A stretch of 64,000 bases of DNA from Trichococcus sp. (GCA_030153215.1 JASKKA010000003.1:62001-126000); one strand, 5' to 3'; shown: positions 9,127-21,833, numbered from the stretch's first letter. Notes: generated from the letters alone by a model not told the origin. Numbers and translations are program-made.

Positions 9127-11562
9127 CTAGAAAAAATTGACTGGCTCTGAATCGATCGAAATATAGAGACCGCGTGCATTTTCTTTTTGTGACTCATCCA
9201 GAATCTGTTTCAATGCTGGATGTAGTTTGGTTTCTTGTTTGTATTTCACTAATATCTGGAAATAATAGCGGTTGTTCACTCTTGCAATGGACCCCTTTGA
9301 CGGCCCGAGCATGATCGTATCGGGATCGAGTTTTTGTTGAAGGATCTCATGGATTTCATAAATTTTCTTCTGCGCTTTCTTTTCGTCAGGGTTGCTTACA
9401 CTTATGAGCGCCGTATAAAAATAAGGGGGATAACCTGCTTTATGCCGGAGTGACATCTCTGTACGGTAAAATCCTTCGTAATTGTGCTGTTGGGCGAAAA
9501 GGATGGCGTAATGATTCGGATTATAGGATTGCACGACCACTTCACCGGATAACTCGGCACGACCTGCACGGCCGCTTACTTGGGTCAGAAGCTGGAACGT
9601 CCTTTCCGAAGACCGGAAATCCGGCAGCCCCAACGAGGTGTCTGCATTGATGACGCCGACCAATGTGATGTTCGGAAAATCCAGTCCTTTTGCGATCATC
9701 TGCGTGCCCAGCAGGATATCGGCCTCCCCTCTTCCAAAAGCCGAGAGGATAGCCTCATGGCCGCCTTTCTTGCGGGTGGTATCCACATCCATGCGCAGGA
9801 TGCGTGCAGCCGGGAAGAGCGCCTGCAGTTCTTCCTCGATTTTCTGCGTTCCCGTACCGTAATAACGGAAATTGTGGCCCTTGCATTTCGGACAGGTGTT
9901 GGGGATTCCCTCTTCATGGCCGCAATAATGGCACTTCATCGTTTTGCTGTCCATGTGCAATGTCAGACTGATGTCGCAATTCGGGCACTCGAGCACGAAG
10001 CCACAATCCCGGCACATGATGAAGGATGAATAGCCTCTTTTGTTCAGCATCAGCACAATCTGTTGTTTTTTCTGCAACCGATCAGTGATCTTTTCCTGCA
10101 GCAGCATGGAAAAACTACTGCGGTTGTTTGCTTTGAACTCATCACGCATATCGACAATTTCGACTTGGGGCAGTGCGCGTTGGTTGAATCGTCCTTTCAA
10201 TTCAACCAATGTGTAGACTTTTTTTTGCGCCCTGGCCCTTGATTCCAGCGATGGCGTAGCGCTTCCCAGGACAACCGGGCAATGGTGATGCTGTCCGCGC
10301 CAGATTGCGATATTGCGGGCATGATATTTCGGATTTTCGTCCTGTTTGTATGTGCTCTCGTGTTCTTCATCCATGATGATGATGCCGAGATTCTCCACCG
10401 GGGCAAAAATGGAAGAGCGCGCGCCGACCACGACATCGGCGTCTCCGCGATGGATTTTGCGCCACTCGTCGTATTTTTCCCCCGCTGACAACGCACTGTG
10501 CATCACTGCCACACGGTTTCCGAAGCGGCTCTTGAAGTGGTTGACCATCTGCGGAGTCAAAGCGATTTCCGGGACGAGCATCAAGGCCGTTTTCCCTTGA
10601 TTGAGCACTTCAGCGATTAACTGAAGATAGACTTCGGTCTTCCCACTTCCCGTGACGCCTTGCAAAAGAAACACCTCATGCCGTTCTTCACTGATGCTGT
10701 CACCTATCTTCCGAAAAGCTACCGTTTGTTCGTCCGAAAGCGGCAGCGCCTCCGTTTTTTTGAACTCTCTGTCTTTAAAGGGATCCCGGAGAATTTCCCG
10801 GTCCGCTGTTCTGAGCCAGCCCTTTTCCACCCCGGTCCGTAGCGCGCTTGGACCGATATCGAATTGTTCCTTGTACTCCTTAGAAGTCAGCGGTGTCCCG
10901 TTCATGGACATGATTGCCGCCAACAAGGCCTGCTGTTGCTTGGCCGATTTTTTCAGGCTGCGGTATGCGTCTTCCAGGCTGTCCATTTCCAGATCGGAAT
11001 AATAGACCTGTACCGTTTTTGCTTTCGCCTGATTTTTCAGGATGTAATTGACTTCAATTTTCCTTGCTTGCTTCAATTCGATCAATTGCGGCAAAATTCC
11101 GCGATCAACGGCATTTTCCCAACTCATTTTGCTTTTACCTTGAAACAGCCCGTAGAAGGTCTCCTCATCCAGTTCATCCACTACCTCTATCTCTTTTTCA
11201 TACTTCGCCTTCATCATTGTCGGTAACATCGTCTGGTAGCAATGGATCCGATAAGCATAAACGGTTTCTGCCATCTCTTCCCCCAACAGCAGCAGTTCTT
11301 CAGTCAGTGCCGGTTCGATGTCCAATGGCTGGATGATTTCCTTCAGTTCCCCTTCAAAATCGGTATGATCAGAAATTTCCGTTATGAACCCTTGGATGAT
11401 GCGATTATTGAAAGGCACTTCAACCCGCATCCCTTTTCCTAACTTTTGTTCCATCGCAGGAGGGATCGCATAATCAAAGGGACGATTGGTCTGCATTGCA
11501 GGAATATCGACAATCACTTTTGCAATTTGCAAGTAAAACCCTCCCATTCTTTTCTCTAACAA
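9127..11562 (-). CDS. priA: Primosomal protein N' (replication restart helicase)
   Basis: GVTGSGKTEVYL, DEEHESTYKQ, Zn-binding CRDCGFVLECPNCDISLTLH...CHYCGHEEGIPNTCPKC. Confidence 0.97.
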   Translation of the reverse strand: MLEKRMGGFYLQIAKVIVDIPAMQTNRPFDYAIPPAMEQKLGKGMRVEVPFNNRIIQGFITEISDHTDFEGELKEIIQPLDIEPALTEELLLLGEEMAETVYAYRIHCYQTMLPTMMKAKYEKEIEVVDELDEETFYGLFQGKSKMSWENAVDRGILPQLIELKQARKIEVNYILKNQAKAKTVQVYYSDLEMDSLEDAYRSLKKSAKQQQALLAAIMSMNGTPLTSKEYKEQFDIGPSALRTGVEKGWLRTADREILRDPFKDREFKKTEALPLSDEQTVAFRKIGDSISEERHEVFLLQGVTGSGKTEVYLQLIAEVLNQGKTALMLVPEIALTPQMVNHFKSRFGNRVAVMHSALSAGEKYDEWRKIHRGDADVVVGARSSIFAPVENLGIIIMDEEHESTYKQDENPKYHARNIAIWRGQHHHCPVVLGSATPSLESRARAQKKVYTLVELKGRFNQRALPQVEIVDMRDEFKANNRSSFSMLLQEKITDRLQKKQQIVLMLNKRGYSSFIMCRDCGFVLECPNCDISLTLHMDSKTMKCHYCGHEEGIPNTCPKCKGHNFRYYGTGTQKIEEELQALFPAARILRMDVDTTRKKGGHEAILSAFGRGEADILLGTQMIAKGLDFPNITLVGVINADTSLGLPDFRSSERTFQLLTQVSGRAGRAELSGEVVVQSYNPNHYAILFAQQHNYEGFYRTEMSLRHKAGYPPYFYTALISVSNPDEKKAQKKIYEIHEILQQKLDPDTIMLGPSKGSIARVNNRYYFQILVKYKQETKLHPALKQILDESQKENARGLYISIDSEPVNFF

Positions 11563-11626
11563 CTATCTTACTAAATTATACCGATAAAGTCTTCCCGGAG
11601 TTTTTCCGCATCAAAAAAAATAAAAC

Positions 11627-11662
11627 TACTGATTTTGAAGTTCAAAAACAGTAGTCTATTTT
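11627..11662 (-). terminator. Terminator downstream of rpoZ
   Basis: actactg...cagtagt inverted repeat with adjacent A-rich tract. Confidence 0.45.
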
Positions 11663-11675
11663 CATTCCTATTCTG

Positions 11676-11891
11676 TTATCTTTCAGGGATGATGGAATTC
11701 GGGTCGATTTCCAATTCGCCGGCAACTACTTCTTCCAGCGCACGTCCGACATTTTTGAATGACTGATAAGTGTCCAATAAAGGCTCCGAGCGATCATGTA
11801 ATTCATGCGCTCTTTTGCTTGAAAGAATGACCATTGAATATTTTGAATCCACTTGCTCCAACAATTTATCGATCGAAGGATATAACATCAT
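11676..11891 (-). CDS. rpoZ: RNA polymerase omega subunit
   Basis: MMLYPSIDKLLEQVDSKYSMVILSSKRAHEL...VGRALEEVVAGEL; adjacent to gmk. Confidence 0.92.
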   Translation of the reverse strand: MMLYPSIDKLLEQVDSKYSMVILSSKRAHELHDRSEPLLDTYQSFKNVGRALEEVVAGELEIDPNSIIPER

Positions 11892-11897
11892 ATTATT

Positions 11898-12509
11898 TTA
11901 CTCCCTTTCATCCGCACAGATGGTATCCAGAATCCGTGAGACTTTCAAGTGTTCGCTTTGGATGATGCCAAGCACTTTCTGGACCGCGTTCTCTACTGTG
12001 TCGTTTTCTACCGCATAATCATAATACCGCATCAAACTGAGCTCTTCAATAGCCTTTTCCATTCTTTGTTTAATGATCGGCGATTCATCCGTACCGCGAT
12101 TTACGATCCGTGACTCCAATTCCGTCATATCAGGAGGCGTTAAGAAGATGAATATCCCTTCCGGCATCCGATCCTTCACTTGCATGGCACCTTGAACTTC
12201 GATCTCCAGAAAAATATCTTTTCCCGTATCCAATGTTCTTCTTACATAGTCGATTGGCGTACCATAGTAATTCCCCACATACTCGGTATATTCCAACAGT
12301 TCATTATCGGCGATCATTCTCTCGAATTCTTCTCTTTCCTTGAAGAAGTAATCTTTGCCATCCACTTCCCCTTCACGCGCTTTGCGGGTCGTAGCGGAAA
12401 TCGAATAGATGAACTCCCGTTCACCACGAGAAAAAATTGCTTGTCTCACAGTCCCTTTGCCTACTCCCGAAGGTCCGGATAAGACAATCAACAATCCTTT
12501 TTCTGTCAT
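11898..12509 (-). CDS. gmk: Guanylate kinase
   Basis: [22 protein letters not shown]...[22 protein letters not shown]. Confidence 0.97.
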   Translation of the reverse strand: MTEKGLLIVLSGPSGVGKGTVRQAIFSRGEREFIYSISATTRKAREGEVDGKDYFFKEREEFERMIADNELLEYTEYVGNYYGTPIDYVRRTLDTGKDIFLEIEVQGAMQVKDRMPEGIFIFLTPPDMTELESRIVNRGTDESPIIKQRMEKAIEELSLMRYYDYAVENDTVENAVQKVLGIIQSEHLKVSRILDTICADERE

Positions 12510-12711
12510 TTAATGCCCACCATCCAATTATATTATTACAGCATCGTACAGCCTAATGCGGCGTTCTGTTTATTATTTCATAGTTTAACACAATTTCACC
12601 AAGGTTAAAACCTTTACCGGAGTCTTCCGCCAACATTTTATTAGTTATCGTTTTCAGCAGCTGCTCCGCTGAATCGGATACGGTTACCCTGTTGGATGGC
12701 CTTAAAGACAA

Positions 12712-12746
12712 AAGAACAAGACAAGGATATCCCTGTCTTGTTCTTT
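12712..12746 (-). terminator. Terminator of V-type ATPase operon
   Basis: AAAGAACAAGACA...TGTCTTGTTCTTT inverted repeat just past ntpD. Confidence 0.75.
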
Positions 12747-12751
12747 CTTCA

Positions 12752-13387
12752 TCATGAAACACCCATGTCCTTGACTTTCATCATACGGACGATATTTGAA
12801 CGCTCATTCTCTTCAAGTTTCATCTGAATATAGCGGATCGTCTCCTGCAACTGCGGAATCATATTGTATTCCAATGCATTTACACGCCTTCTTGTCTTTT
12901 CTATTTCATCGGCCAGAAGTTGGCATGTTTTTTCTATTTCCGTCAACTTGAGCAATTTTGGAAGGATTTTTTCGATCTTTTGGATCGCATCATCCAATTC
13001 TGCATTCGAGTTCACGTATCCGTATTGCAAATCCGAAGATTTATCATCCTCATCGATAATCGAAAAATTCATCTGAGGGACAACAACGCTCATGATGTTA
13101 TTCTCTTGGATATCCAACTCTACCGCCGTACCGGGTACCGCAAACAACTCTTCGATGAAGGCTTCATTCAGCAGCGACTTCGCTACCACGAAAGAACGCA
13201 TCGAAGCAGTCAATTCCTTTTCGACTTCATCCCTCAGGAGGTTGTTTTCGCGGATCAGGTTGATGAATTGACGCATCAGTTCATCTTGTTTGTCCTTCAG
13301 CAGTTTATGGCCGCGTGTGGAAAGCACCAGACGCGATTTCAAATTGGACAGTTCCATCCGGGTAGGCTTTACATTCAATCTAGCCAT
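12752..13387 (-). CDS. ntpD: V-type ATP synthase subunit D
   Basis: [41 protein letters not shown]. Confidence 0.95.
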   Translation of the reverse strand: MARLNVKPTRMELSNLKSRLVLSTRGHKLLKDKQDELMRQFINLIRENNLLRDEVEKELTASMRSFVVAKSLLNEAFIEELFAVPGTAVELDIQENNIMSVVVPQMNFSIIDEDDKSSDLQYGYVNSNAELDDAIQKIEKILPKLLKLTEIEKTCQLLADEIEKTRRRVNALEYNMIPQLQETIRYIQMKLEENERSNIVRMMKVKDMGVS

Positions 13388-13393
13388 GGACGA

Positions 13394-14770
13394 TCACTCT
13401 CCCTTCGGCATAAACTCATCGATCATATCGCTCTTGATTCTCTTAAGTTCCGTCACCGGCAGGATGGACAACAGTTCCCAACCCAAAGCCAATGTCTCTT
13501 CGATTGAACGGTTCGTATAGAAACCTTGACTGATGTATTCTTCTTCAAAACGCTTCGTGAACTGAACATACAGTTTATCGGTCTTGGACAATGCTGATTC
13601 CCCTAGGATGACAGCCAATTCTTTAGCCTGTTTTCCTTTTGCGTACGCCGCAAACAATTGGTTCATCGTCGGTGCATGGTCTTTTCTTGTCTTGCCTTCT
13701 CCGGTACCCTTATCTTTCAGACGGGAAAGCGACGGCAACACATTGATCGGCGGTTTGATGCCGGAATTGTTCAATTCTCGGGAAAGAATGATTTGGCCCT
13801 CTGTGATATAACCGGTCAAATCCGGGATCGGATGGGTAATATCATCCTCTGGCATGGAAAGGATCGGGATCTGTGTAACCGAACCTTTTTTGCCGATAAG
13901 ACGACCCGCGCGCTCGTACAAAGTGGATAGGTTCGTGTACAAGTAACCAGGATAACCACGTCGACCGGGAACTTCACGACGGGCTGCCGAAATCTCACGC
14001 AAAGCCTCGCAGTAATTGGTCATGTCCGTCATGATGACCAGGACATGCATATCCTTCTCGTAAGCCAAGTATTCAGCGACCGTCAAAGCCATTTTAGGAG
14101 TGGCAATACGTTCGATGGCCGGATCGTTCGCCAAGTTGATGAACATTACAGAACGGTCGATGGCGCCGGTTTTGCGGAAATCCTCCATGAAGTATTCCTT
14201 TTCTTCAAAAGTGATTCCCATGGCTGCAAACACAACCGCAAATTTTTCATCGCTGTTCAATACAGTCGCTTGACGGGCGATCTGTGCCGCCAACTCCTTA
14301 TGGGGCAAACCTGACCCGGAGAATACAGGAAGTTTCTGTCCTCTTACGAGCGTGTTCAGATGGTCGATGGCAGAAATGCCAGTCTGGATAAACTCATCCG
14401 GATAGTCACGGGCCACCGGATTGATTGCCTGTCCGTTAACATCCAAACTTGCTTCCGGGATGATTTCCGGTCCTCCGTCTATCGGATTTCCCATACCATC
14501 GAATACTCGTCCGACCATGTCTTCAGACACCCCAATGGAAAGGGGTTTTCCACGGAAGCGGACTTTGGTATCTTTGATGTTGATCCCGCTTGGGCCTTCA
14601 AAGATCTGCACCATCGCTTTGTCCTTGCTGACTTCCAATACTTGACCATGGCGGATTTCGCCGGTCTGCATCTGGATTTCAACCAATTCGTCAAACTTGA
14701 CGCCTTCGACTTGCTCTACTGCCATCAATGGACCCACAACTTCAGTAACTGTTTTATATTCCTTAAGCAT
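13394..14770 (-). CDS. ntpB: V-type ATP synthase subunit B
   Basis: [24 protein letters not shown]...[18 protein letters not shown]...[17 protein letters not shown]. Confidence 0.96.
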   Translation of the reverse strand: MLKEYKTVTEVVGPLMAVEQVEGVKFDELVEIQMQTGEIRHGQVLEVSKDKAMVQIFEGPSGINIKDTKVRFRGKPLSIGVSEDMVGRVFDGMGNPIDGGPEIIPEASLDVNGQAINPVARDYPDEFIQTGISAIDHLNTLVRGQKLPVFSGSGLPHKELAAQIARQATVLNSDEKFAVVFAAMGITFEEKEYFMEDFRKTGAIDRSVMFINLANDPAIERIATPKMALTVAEYLAYEKDMHVLVIMTDMTNYCEALREISAARREVPGRRGYPGYLYTNLSTLYERAGRLIGKKGSVTQIPILSMPEDDITHPIPDLTGYITEGQIILSRELNNSGIKPPINVLPSLSRLKDKGTGEGKTRKDHAPTMNQLFAAYAKGKQAKELAVILGESALSKTDKLYVQFTKRFEEEYISQGFYTNRSIEETLALGWELLSILPVTELKRIKSDMIDEFMPKGE

Positions 14771-16547
14771 GATGCGTCATCCCTCCTTCCGCAACAATCT
14801 CATGTAATCTTTTCTTCATGTCTGCTTTGATGTTTTCCATTTCAGCAAGCTCTTCTTCTCTGATATATTTGCTTCTTGCGATCCGGTCACGCAGATCAAC
14901 GGTACCTTCAATAATTTCGTTGAAATAAGCGCCCAAACGCATCGCTTCACGAGCTTCGGTTTCGAAACTCAAAATCAGTTCAAGCATCGCCAATTGCTTT
15001 TCACGGGATGTATAAGTATCCACGTCATCGAAAGCGTTTTGCTGCAAGTAATCCTCACGCAACGATTCCGCAATAGCCATGGTCATGCGGTCTTTTTCGG
15101 ACAATGATTCGATACCGACCAAGCGGACGATCTCTTCCAGTTCCGATTCTTCCTGCAGGAGGTTCATCGCATGCTGGACCATCTCAGACCATTTTGTCTG
15201 TAAGGCATTGTTCAGATATTCCCCTACTTCGGTATTGTAAAGAGAATAGGAAGTCAACCAGTTCATGGATGGGAAATGCCTTTTTTGTGCCAAAGTGGCA
15301 TCCAACGCCCAGAAAACTTTAACAACACGCAAGGTGTTTTGCGTTACTGGTTCAGAGATGTCACCCCCAGGAGGGGATACAGCTCCAATGGCCGTAATGC
15401 TTCCTTCACGGTCTTCTGAGCCTAAAGCCAACACTCGGCCTGCACGTTCATAATACTCCGCCACACGGCTTCCTAGATAGGCTGGATAACCTTCGTCACC
15501 AGGCATCTCTTCAAGACGTCCTGACATCTCACGCAAAGCTTCTGCCCAACGGGATGTTGAATCCGCCATTATCGCAACGCTGTAACCCATGTCACGGAAA
15601 TATTCCGCAATCGTTATCCCAGTGTAGATGGATGCTTCACGCGCCGCAACCGGCATATTGGAAGTGTTCGCAATAAGGATTGTCCGCTCCATCAAGGATT
15701 CACCGGTGTTCGGATCGACCAATTCCGGAAATTCATTCAGAACATCCGTCATTTCGTTTCCGCGTTCGCCGCAACCTACATAGATTACGATATCCACATC
15801 ACTGTATTTCGCAATCTGATGCTGCACGACAGTCTTTCCTGCTCCAAATGGACCCGGAACAGCAGCTGCTCCCCCTTTTGTGATCGGGAAGAATGTGTCG
15901 ATGACACGTTGACCGGTAACCATCGGCGTGTGCGGGTTCATTTTTTGCTTGAACGGACGGCCACGACGGACCGGCCATCTTTGCATCAGAGTCAATTCTT
16001 TCAAGCCATTTTCCGTTTCGATGACATAGGCCGTATCTTCCAAGGTGTAGTTGCCGTCCTGGATGGCAGTCAACTTCCCTGAGATGCCATATGGAACCAT
16101 GATGCGGTGCTCGATAACCTTGGTTTCTTGCACAGTACCGACAATATCGCCGGCTACGACATGATCACCGATTTTCTTTGTGGCTTTGAATTCCCAGACG
16201 TTTTCTCTCTTCAGTGAGGGGATATCGGTTCCGCGCACTAAAAAATTGCTTGCTGTTACATCACGGAACGTATCCAGGGGACGCTGAATCCCGTCGAACA
16301 TTTGTGACAGGATTCCTGGCCCTAATTCGACAGACAAGGCCTCTCCCGTTGTGAGTACAGGTTCTCCAGGACCAATTCCGGAAGTTTCTTCATAAACTTG
16401 AATGGATGCGACATCATTTCGCATCTCGATGATTTCACCGATCAGTCCAAGATCGCCGACCCGGCAAATATCTTGGATGTTCGCTGCTTCCATTCCTTCC
16501 GCCATAACTAAAGGTCCGGAAACTTTTATTATCTTTCCATTTTTCAA
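14763..16547 (-). CDS. ntpA: V-type ATP synthase subunit A (catalytic)
   Basis: Walker [46 protein letters not shown]. Confidence 0.97.
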   Translation of the reverse strand: MKNGKIIKVSGPLVMAEGMEAANIQDICRVGDLGLIGEIIEMRNDVASIQVYEETSGIGPGEPVLTTGEALSVELGPGILSQMFDGIQRPLDTFRDVTASNFLVRGTDIPSLKRENVWEFKATKKIGDHVVAGDIVGTVQETKVIEHRIMVPYGISGKLTAIQDGNYTLEDTAYVIETENGLKELTLMQRWPVRRGRPFKQKMNPHTPMVTGQRVIDTFFPITKGGAAAVPGPFGAGKTVVQHQIAKYSDVDIVIYVGCGERGNEMTDVLNEFPELVDPNTGESLMERTILIANTSNMPVAAREASIYTGITIAEYFRDMGYSVAIMADSTSRWAEALREMSGRLEEMPGDEGYPAYLGSRVAEYYERAGRVLALGSEDREGSITAIGAVSPPGGDISEPVTQNTLRVVKVFWALDATLAQKRHFPSMNWLTSYSLYNTEVGEYLNNALQTKWSEMVQHAMNLLQEESELEEIVRLVGIESLSEKDRMTMAIAESLREDYLQQNAFDDVDTYTSREKQLAMLELILSFETEAREAMRLGAYFNEIIEGTVDLRDRIARSKYIREEELAEMENIKADMKKRLHEIVAEGGMTHHA

Positions 16548-16563
16548 AAAAGTCCCCTCCTAA

Positions 16564-16875
16564 TTATAAAATATTTTGTCCAACTGCTTTTTCTACATTT
16601 TCCTGAATACGGTTCTTTCCGATGTTCAGCGACCCCTTATGGTTAGGGATCAGGATGATGGCGGGTTGGACTCTGTTATCATACCTACTGACTGTATCAG
16701 GTATTTCTTTAGCCATTTCTTCGGTCAAATAGATGATTCCGTAATTTTCGGCCGCCAAACGGTCGACTGTTTCGCGGGCGGTCTGCGCATTATGGCATGC
16801 AAATACATCAAACCCCAAAATCTTGAAAGGAAGGATGGAATCTTTATCTCCCACTACTGCAATATCATGAGCCAT
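16564..16875 (-). CDS. ntpG: V-type ATP synthase subunit F (NtpG)
   Basis: [25 protein letters not shown]...[10 protein letters not shown]; position in operon. Confidence 0.92.
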   Translation of the reverse strand: MAHDIAVVGDKDSILPFKILGFDVFACHNAQTARETVDRLAAENYGIIYLTEEMAKEIPDTVSRYDNRVQPAIILIPNHKGSLNIGKNRIQENVEKAVGQNIL

Positions 16876-17872
16876 ATACAGGTCGCATCCTTTCTCTCAA
16901 AATCGCTTCATCTATCTGGTTATCTTTTCCAATCAATATCAACCGGATATTCGTGACTTCTTTTTCCTTGGCAAAAAGGTAACCCAACAAAGGGACCGGG
17001 CCAAAAGGCTGGTACAATCCTTCCGCAACCAATTCATAAGTATACTCGTCCACAAGACTATCCAGCTTCTGAGTGTCCACCTCATCCGTTTTATCTGAAA
17101 CCAGATGGAGCAGTTTCTCACCGTAAGGTTTGCTGAAGTAATGCTTCCGCATCACCGCACTGGCTCCATTGATCGATTCTTCGATCAGGTCACGCTTTGC
17201 AACAGAACCGGAACTGGATAAGACCGTATGCAGGAACGCACGTGGTTTGTTCTGCTTCAGACTTCTTACCAAGGTCGACAGATTGTAGAGGTCGATCATG
17301 CCGTCCACCATTTTGGTGATGCTTGGGTGTTGAATCTCATCGCTGATGGAACGCAGATGTTTGAAATAATAAGTATCCATATAGATCGTAGCGGCTTCAA
17401 TCCGCTGTTCCTCTTCAAAGTCATGCAGAGCGTGTTGGACACCCTCCACCAAAACCGGATGTTCCTCGCTGCCTTCACCGGTTTCGACCAATTTCTTCAA
17501 ACTAGCCAAAGAATATTTTCCGATAGGAATCAATAAATGTTCGAGCTCTTCACCTGAAAAGCGTTGTTTCAGCAACACCTTCAGATTATGGTAAGTATAG
17601 CGCAATGCAAACAGTTCAACGACTTCCTCAGCTGGCGTTGCCGTGAAGAATTCATGATAGATTTCCGCCAAATGCTCCATAAGGAACCCTTCGAAGTTCT
17701 TATTGGCCAAAACTTCTTTTTCATCAAACGCATAACCGGTGCCTTTCAGAACATCCAAAGCATCTTTTAAAGAATGGGCTTTTAGCATCCGATCGTAATC
17801 CGCTTCCGCCAACAGCTGCAATTCATAGGTGCGAAGTACCGTATTGACGCCTTTGTAGTCAATCTCTTGCAT
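16865..17872 (-). CDS. ntpC: V-type ATP synthase subunit C
   Basis: 335 aa, [21 protein letters not shown]...; position between subunits E and F. Confidence 0.9.
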   Translation of the reverse strand: MQEIDYKGVNTVLRTYELQLLAEADYDRMLKAHSLKDALDVLKGTGYAFDEKEVLANKNFEGFLMEHLAEIYHEFFTATPAEEVVELFALRYTYHNLKVLLKQRFSGEELEHLLIPIGKYSLASLKKLVETGEGSEEHPVLVEGVQHALHDFEEEQRIEAATIYMDTYYFKHLRSISDEIQHPSITKMVDGMIDLYNLSTLVRSLKQNKPRAFLHTVLSSSGSVAKRDLIEESINGASAVMRKHYFSKPYGEKLLHLVSDKTDEVDTQKLDSLVDEYTYELVAEGLYQPFGPVPLLGYLFAKEKEVTNIRLILIGKDNQIDEAILRERMRPVYGS

Positions 17873-17884
17873 GATGCCCCTCCT

Positions 17885-18475
17885 TTACTGTTCTTCTTTG
17901 AATGCGATTACCGCTAATTTTGCTGAATATTCTTTCTTCACTTCTTCAATCAACTCATCGAAGCAGTAGTTGTAGTCGACGCCGCCCTCTTGAAGGATAA
18001 ATCCAGCTCTGTTCGGCAGCGTCTCTTTTGCCACTTTCACAGCAGGGTAACTTTTCAGCAGCTTCTGCATCGATTCCCCTTGGAAATGCTCGATCGATTT
18101 TGCTCCCGGAACGATCGTATAAGCCGTTGAGCTGTCGAATCCGGAAAGTACACCTTGCACAAAGTTTGCGAACTGATTTTTATCCCAAGCGTACATCGTT
18201 TCCAGCGAACGCTTGAAGACTGATTTCAGAATTTGCTGTTTTTCCAACAATACCGCATTCCGCTCTTTGTTCTTCAATGTTTGACGTTCGCGATCGAAAT
18301 CATTGGCGATTTTTTTCAGGACAGCTGCTTTGCGAGCTTTTTGCTGTTCAACTAATTTCAGTCTGCTTTCTTCTATCTTGGCGATAGAAACTTTTTCGGA
18401 TTCTTCCAGTTTGCTTTGCCCTTTGGCTTGCGCTTGTTTCAGAATCTGTTCAGACAAGGATTGTAGGTCTTTCAC
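17885..18475 (-). CDS. ntpE: V-type ATP synthase subunit E
   Basis: Coiled-coil N-terminus and position between K and C. Confidence 0.85.
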   Translation of the reverse strand: MKDLQSLSEQILKQAQAKGQSKLEESEKVSIAKIEESRLKLVEQQKARKAAVLKKIANDFDRERQTLKNKERNAVLLEKQQILKSVFKRSLETMYAWDKNQFANFVQGVLSGFDSSTAYTIVPGAKSIEHFQGESMQKLLKSYPAVKVAKETLPNRAGFILQEGGVDYNYCFDELIEEVKKEYSAKLAVIAFKEEQ

Positions 18476-18525
18476 GCGTTTTCATCTCCTCACTTTTTTC
18501 TTAAGCCCCCTGGAACTCAAGAAAA

Positions 18526-19014
<489 letters not shown>

Positions 19015-19041
19015 TTAATTCCTCCCATTACTATGCTTTTT

Positions 19042-20994
19042 TTATTTTTTTAAATTGATATATTTTTCTTCCGTCTTCAAAGGATTCAATGCTTTGCCGC
19101 CGCCTTCATAGAACTTACCGAAAAATTCGACGAAAACCAAACGGGCTCCGTGCACGTACGCGCTCAGCATGGACAATCCGAAATTGATTGTGTGCAGCAG
19201 GACAAACAATACAGCACCGATTGTGATTCTGGCCCAAAACGGCAGAAAATTGATGATCATGTTGAAAGCAACCGCGATACTGCCGCCTGAAACCCCCAAA
19301 GCCATCAAACGCGTATAACTTACCATATCCCCGATATAACTGGTTATACCGTAAAGATTATACAAACCTGCTCCGACTCCCAAAGCTTTGTTTTCAGAGG
19401 CCATTGCAGTCGCCAGAACGATCGCCACCGCACTTGTGATGGCCATTGCAGCTCCCACCGTCACCAAAACTTGGCTCGGGAACAGCATCATTCCGAATAG
19501 GATAAAGATGATTCCGATAATGATCCCCAACCAGCCGATGCTGTCCGAAATGGCACCTAATGGATTTTTATCACGAAGCGACAAGAATGCTTTGATACCT
19601 AATCCGAACATAATCTGCACAACACCAAAGACTACAGAAATCAATAATATCGTGTTGGCATCCTTACTCGTTGACAACAGCGAAACCGGCAGTTCGATAC
19701 CGAAAAAGGATCCGTACACCAATCCCCATAAAATCGATGGATAAGCTAAAATATGAAAGAATTTGATATTTTTGCGCAATCCTTTATCGATGTTCAGGAA
19801 TTTCAATGCTAAAAAGGTTCCGATGAACAGCACCAATCCATACCCGACATCCGCTATCATCATACCGAAGAACAAAAGATAGAATGGCGTAAGCAAAGGT
19901 GTCGGATCGATTTCGTTGTATTTCGGCAAACTGTACATGGCAGTGACACTCTCGAAAGGAGTGACAATGCTGTTGTTCTTCAAAACTGTCGGAATGTCGG
20001 ATAGATCCGATTCTTCTGCGTCATCCACCAGCAAAGCGTATTCATCTCCAGACGCCGTATCGGTTAAAGTACGTTTTATTTCCTCTACTTTATCCTCCTC
20101 GAGCCATCCTTGGATAACGAAAAGATGCTTCTCATTCACCAACAACTGTTGACTCTTTTCCCGTTGCAGTTTTGCGTAATAATATTCGGACAGTAGCATC
20201 AACCGCCACTCCTCAGCTTTCATACCGGAAAGATCATTCATCAGCTGTTTTTGCTCTTCACGGTTTCTCTTGATCAATTCCTGAACTTCAACCAAAGCCT
20301 CTGCTGGCGGCAACTCATAATTATAGAGCAACACTTGAAAGTGATTGCTGTCCAATAACTCTTTCACATCCGCTTCAATGATCGGATCATAAAAAATCGC
20401 GGCACCATATGATTCTTTATTTTGGAATATTTCTTCCGTGTAAACCAACAGGCTGGAAGTGACATTCTCAATATAATCATTGCTGAGCGTTTGAGGGATT
20501 GTCCCGACTTTGACGGAAATATGATCAAACGCTTCTGCGTTTTTAGGATTGAATGATAACTTTTTCCACTGGATCAAGAAGTTTTCCTGTTCATACAAAT
20601 CTTTTCTTGTGTCTTCGAGTTCTTTAAGCCGATTCTTCAGAGACAACACCGCCGTCACCCGATCATCCTCCGAAAATTCTGAGGTTGCTTTCTTCAGCTC
20701 TTCCAAAGACATGGACTGTTTAGGTGCCGTATATCTTTTCAGCAAGGCCTCTTTTTTTAAATAAGGCTGCAGGAAAGAGAGGGCGTCCGTGACATTTTCC
20801 AGATAGCCTTCGGTCTTCTTGATGCTTTGTTCAATTGACTCTCGTTCTTTAGGCGATAAGGATTGTAAATTTTCTTTTGCAGCAGGCAAATCGATGACTT
20901 CTAAGCTTTGCAATGTCTGGATAGCCGTCAATAACTGCTCTTTTTTTTCGTGAAAAGAAATGAGAGTAACTTTTTTCATTTTAGCGATTGCCAT
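19042..20994 (-). CDS. ntpI: V-type ATP synthase subunit I
   Basis: 650 aa; C-terminal TM half with FFGMMIADVGYGL, YTRLMALGVSGGSIA. Confidence 0.95.
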   Translation of the reverse strand: MAIAKMKKVTLISFHEKKEQLLTAIQTLQSLEVIDLPAAKENLQSLSPKERESIEQSIKKTEGYLENVTDALSFLQPYLKKEALLKRYTAPKQSMSLEELKKATSEFSEDDRVTAVLSLKNRLKELEDTRKDLYEQENFLIQWKKLSFNPKNAEAFDHISVKVGTIPQTLSNDYIENVTSSLLVYTEEIFQNKESYGAAIFYDPIIEADVKELLDSNHFQVLLYNYELPPAEALVEVQELIKRNREEQKQLMNDLSGMKAEEWRLMLLSEYYYAKLQREKSQQLLVNEKHLFVIQGWLEEDKVEEIKRTLTDTASGDEYALLVDDAEESDLSDIPTVLKNNSIVTPFESVTAMYSLPKYNEIDPTPLLTPFYLLFFGMMIADVGYGLVLFIGTFLALKFLNIDKGLRKNIKFFHILAYPSILWGLVYGSFFGIELPVSLLSTSKDANTILLISVVFGVVQIMFGLGIKAFLSLRDKNPLGAISDSIGWLGIIIGIIFILFGMMLFPSQVLVTVGAAMAITSAVAIVLATAMASENKALGVGAGLYNLYGITSYIGDMVSYTRLMALGVSGGSIAVAFNMIINFLPFWARITIGAVLFVLLHTINFGLSMLSAYVHGARLVFVEFFGKFYEGGGKALNPLKTEEKYINLKK

Positions 20995-21301
20995 ATTTCC
21001 TCATCACCTCCCCAATTACGGCATTCACAAGTTCTTCTTCTTTCGCTTTAAACCGAGTTTGCAACTTCTCGATTTCCGATTTTTCACTTTCTGCGGAAGC
21101 GTTCTTAAGAATTGCCAGTTGTTCTGATTTTTTCGCAAGTTCTTCGGATTGAAAAGTAGCTAATTCCTTTTCGATATTCCTTTTCATTTCGCCTATTTTA
21201 TCTTGCGTGTTCTGTTCCAGTTTGCGCAGCTTATTCTGGTAATCCAATTCCAGATCAGCTGCTTCCTGCTCAATCTTTTTTACTTCATCAAATATTTGCA
21301 T
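20981..21301 (-). CDS. ntpF: V-type ATP synthase peripheral stalk subunit (NtpF/subunit G-H)
   Basis: 106-aa charged coiled-coil upstream of ntpI, same order as Enterococcus hirae ntp operon. Confidence 0.8.
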   Translation of the reverse strand: MQIFDEVKKIEQEAADLELDYQNKLRKLEQNTQDKIGEMKRNIEKELATFQSEELAKKSEQLAILKNASAESEKSEIEKLQTRFKAKEEELVNAVIGEVMRKYGNR

Positions 21302-21767
21302 CTTTCATTCCACCTCCGTCCTTCATTTGATTCTCCTTAGGAAAAAAACTTTCCGGTCAGTATTTTCATTATACAGTTAATGTAAAGGCCGTTCAAATCT
21401 ATTTATACGCAATTCCCAGTGGTTTCAACAATCATTACAGTTTCATTAATAGGAAGAAACTTTCTGAAATTTCTTCAAAAATATTAAATGAACATTTTGT
21501 GAACAGCACTCTCCAAGCACGCTGCACCGATCCAGAACCTTCTTGGAGAGTCTTTTATATAGCCTATTTTTCGATAATTCCGCCGGATAATAGATGTAAT
21601 TTTCCCCTCGCCTGCAAAATTAATGTGCTCCCGACACGTTCTTTTCCATACTACTACTTTACTCGAAAATGCAAGAAATAGGGGCATTTTCGGCCGATAT
21701 GACATAATTGTGGGTGGAGTTACATATCTGCACTCCCAAATTTTTGTTCGATCGCAAAATAAAAAGC

Positions 21768-21796
21768 TTGCAAACAAGAACAGATGTTCTTATAAT
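21768..21796 (+). promoter_or_regulatory. SigmaA promoter of the 114-aa ORF with embedded LexA/SOS-type operator
   Basis: TTGCAA - 17 nt - TATAAT; spacer contains AGAACAGATGTTCT (21777-21790), i.e. GAAC-N4-GTTC. Confidence 0.65.
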
Positions 21797-21833
21797 AAAG
21801 ACACAAGACAAACACACGTTCGGAGGAACATAC

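Noticed and set aside
12553-12762. 69-aa minus-strand ORF between ntpD and gmk, considered as a remnant of ntpH/ntpJ
   Set aside because: Runs through the ntpD terminator and has no recognisable homology; the C-terminal part looks somewhat protein-like but cannot be supported.
21484-21777. 97-aa minus-strand ORF in the gap upstream of the V-ATPase operon
   Set aside because: No convincing RBS, odd composition, overlaps the inverted repeat and the promoter of the 114-aa ORF; treated as non-coding.
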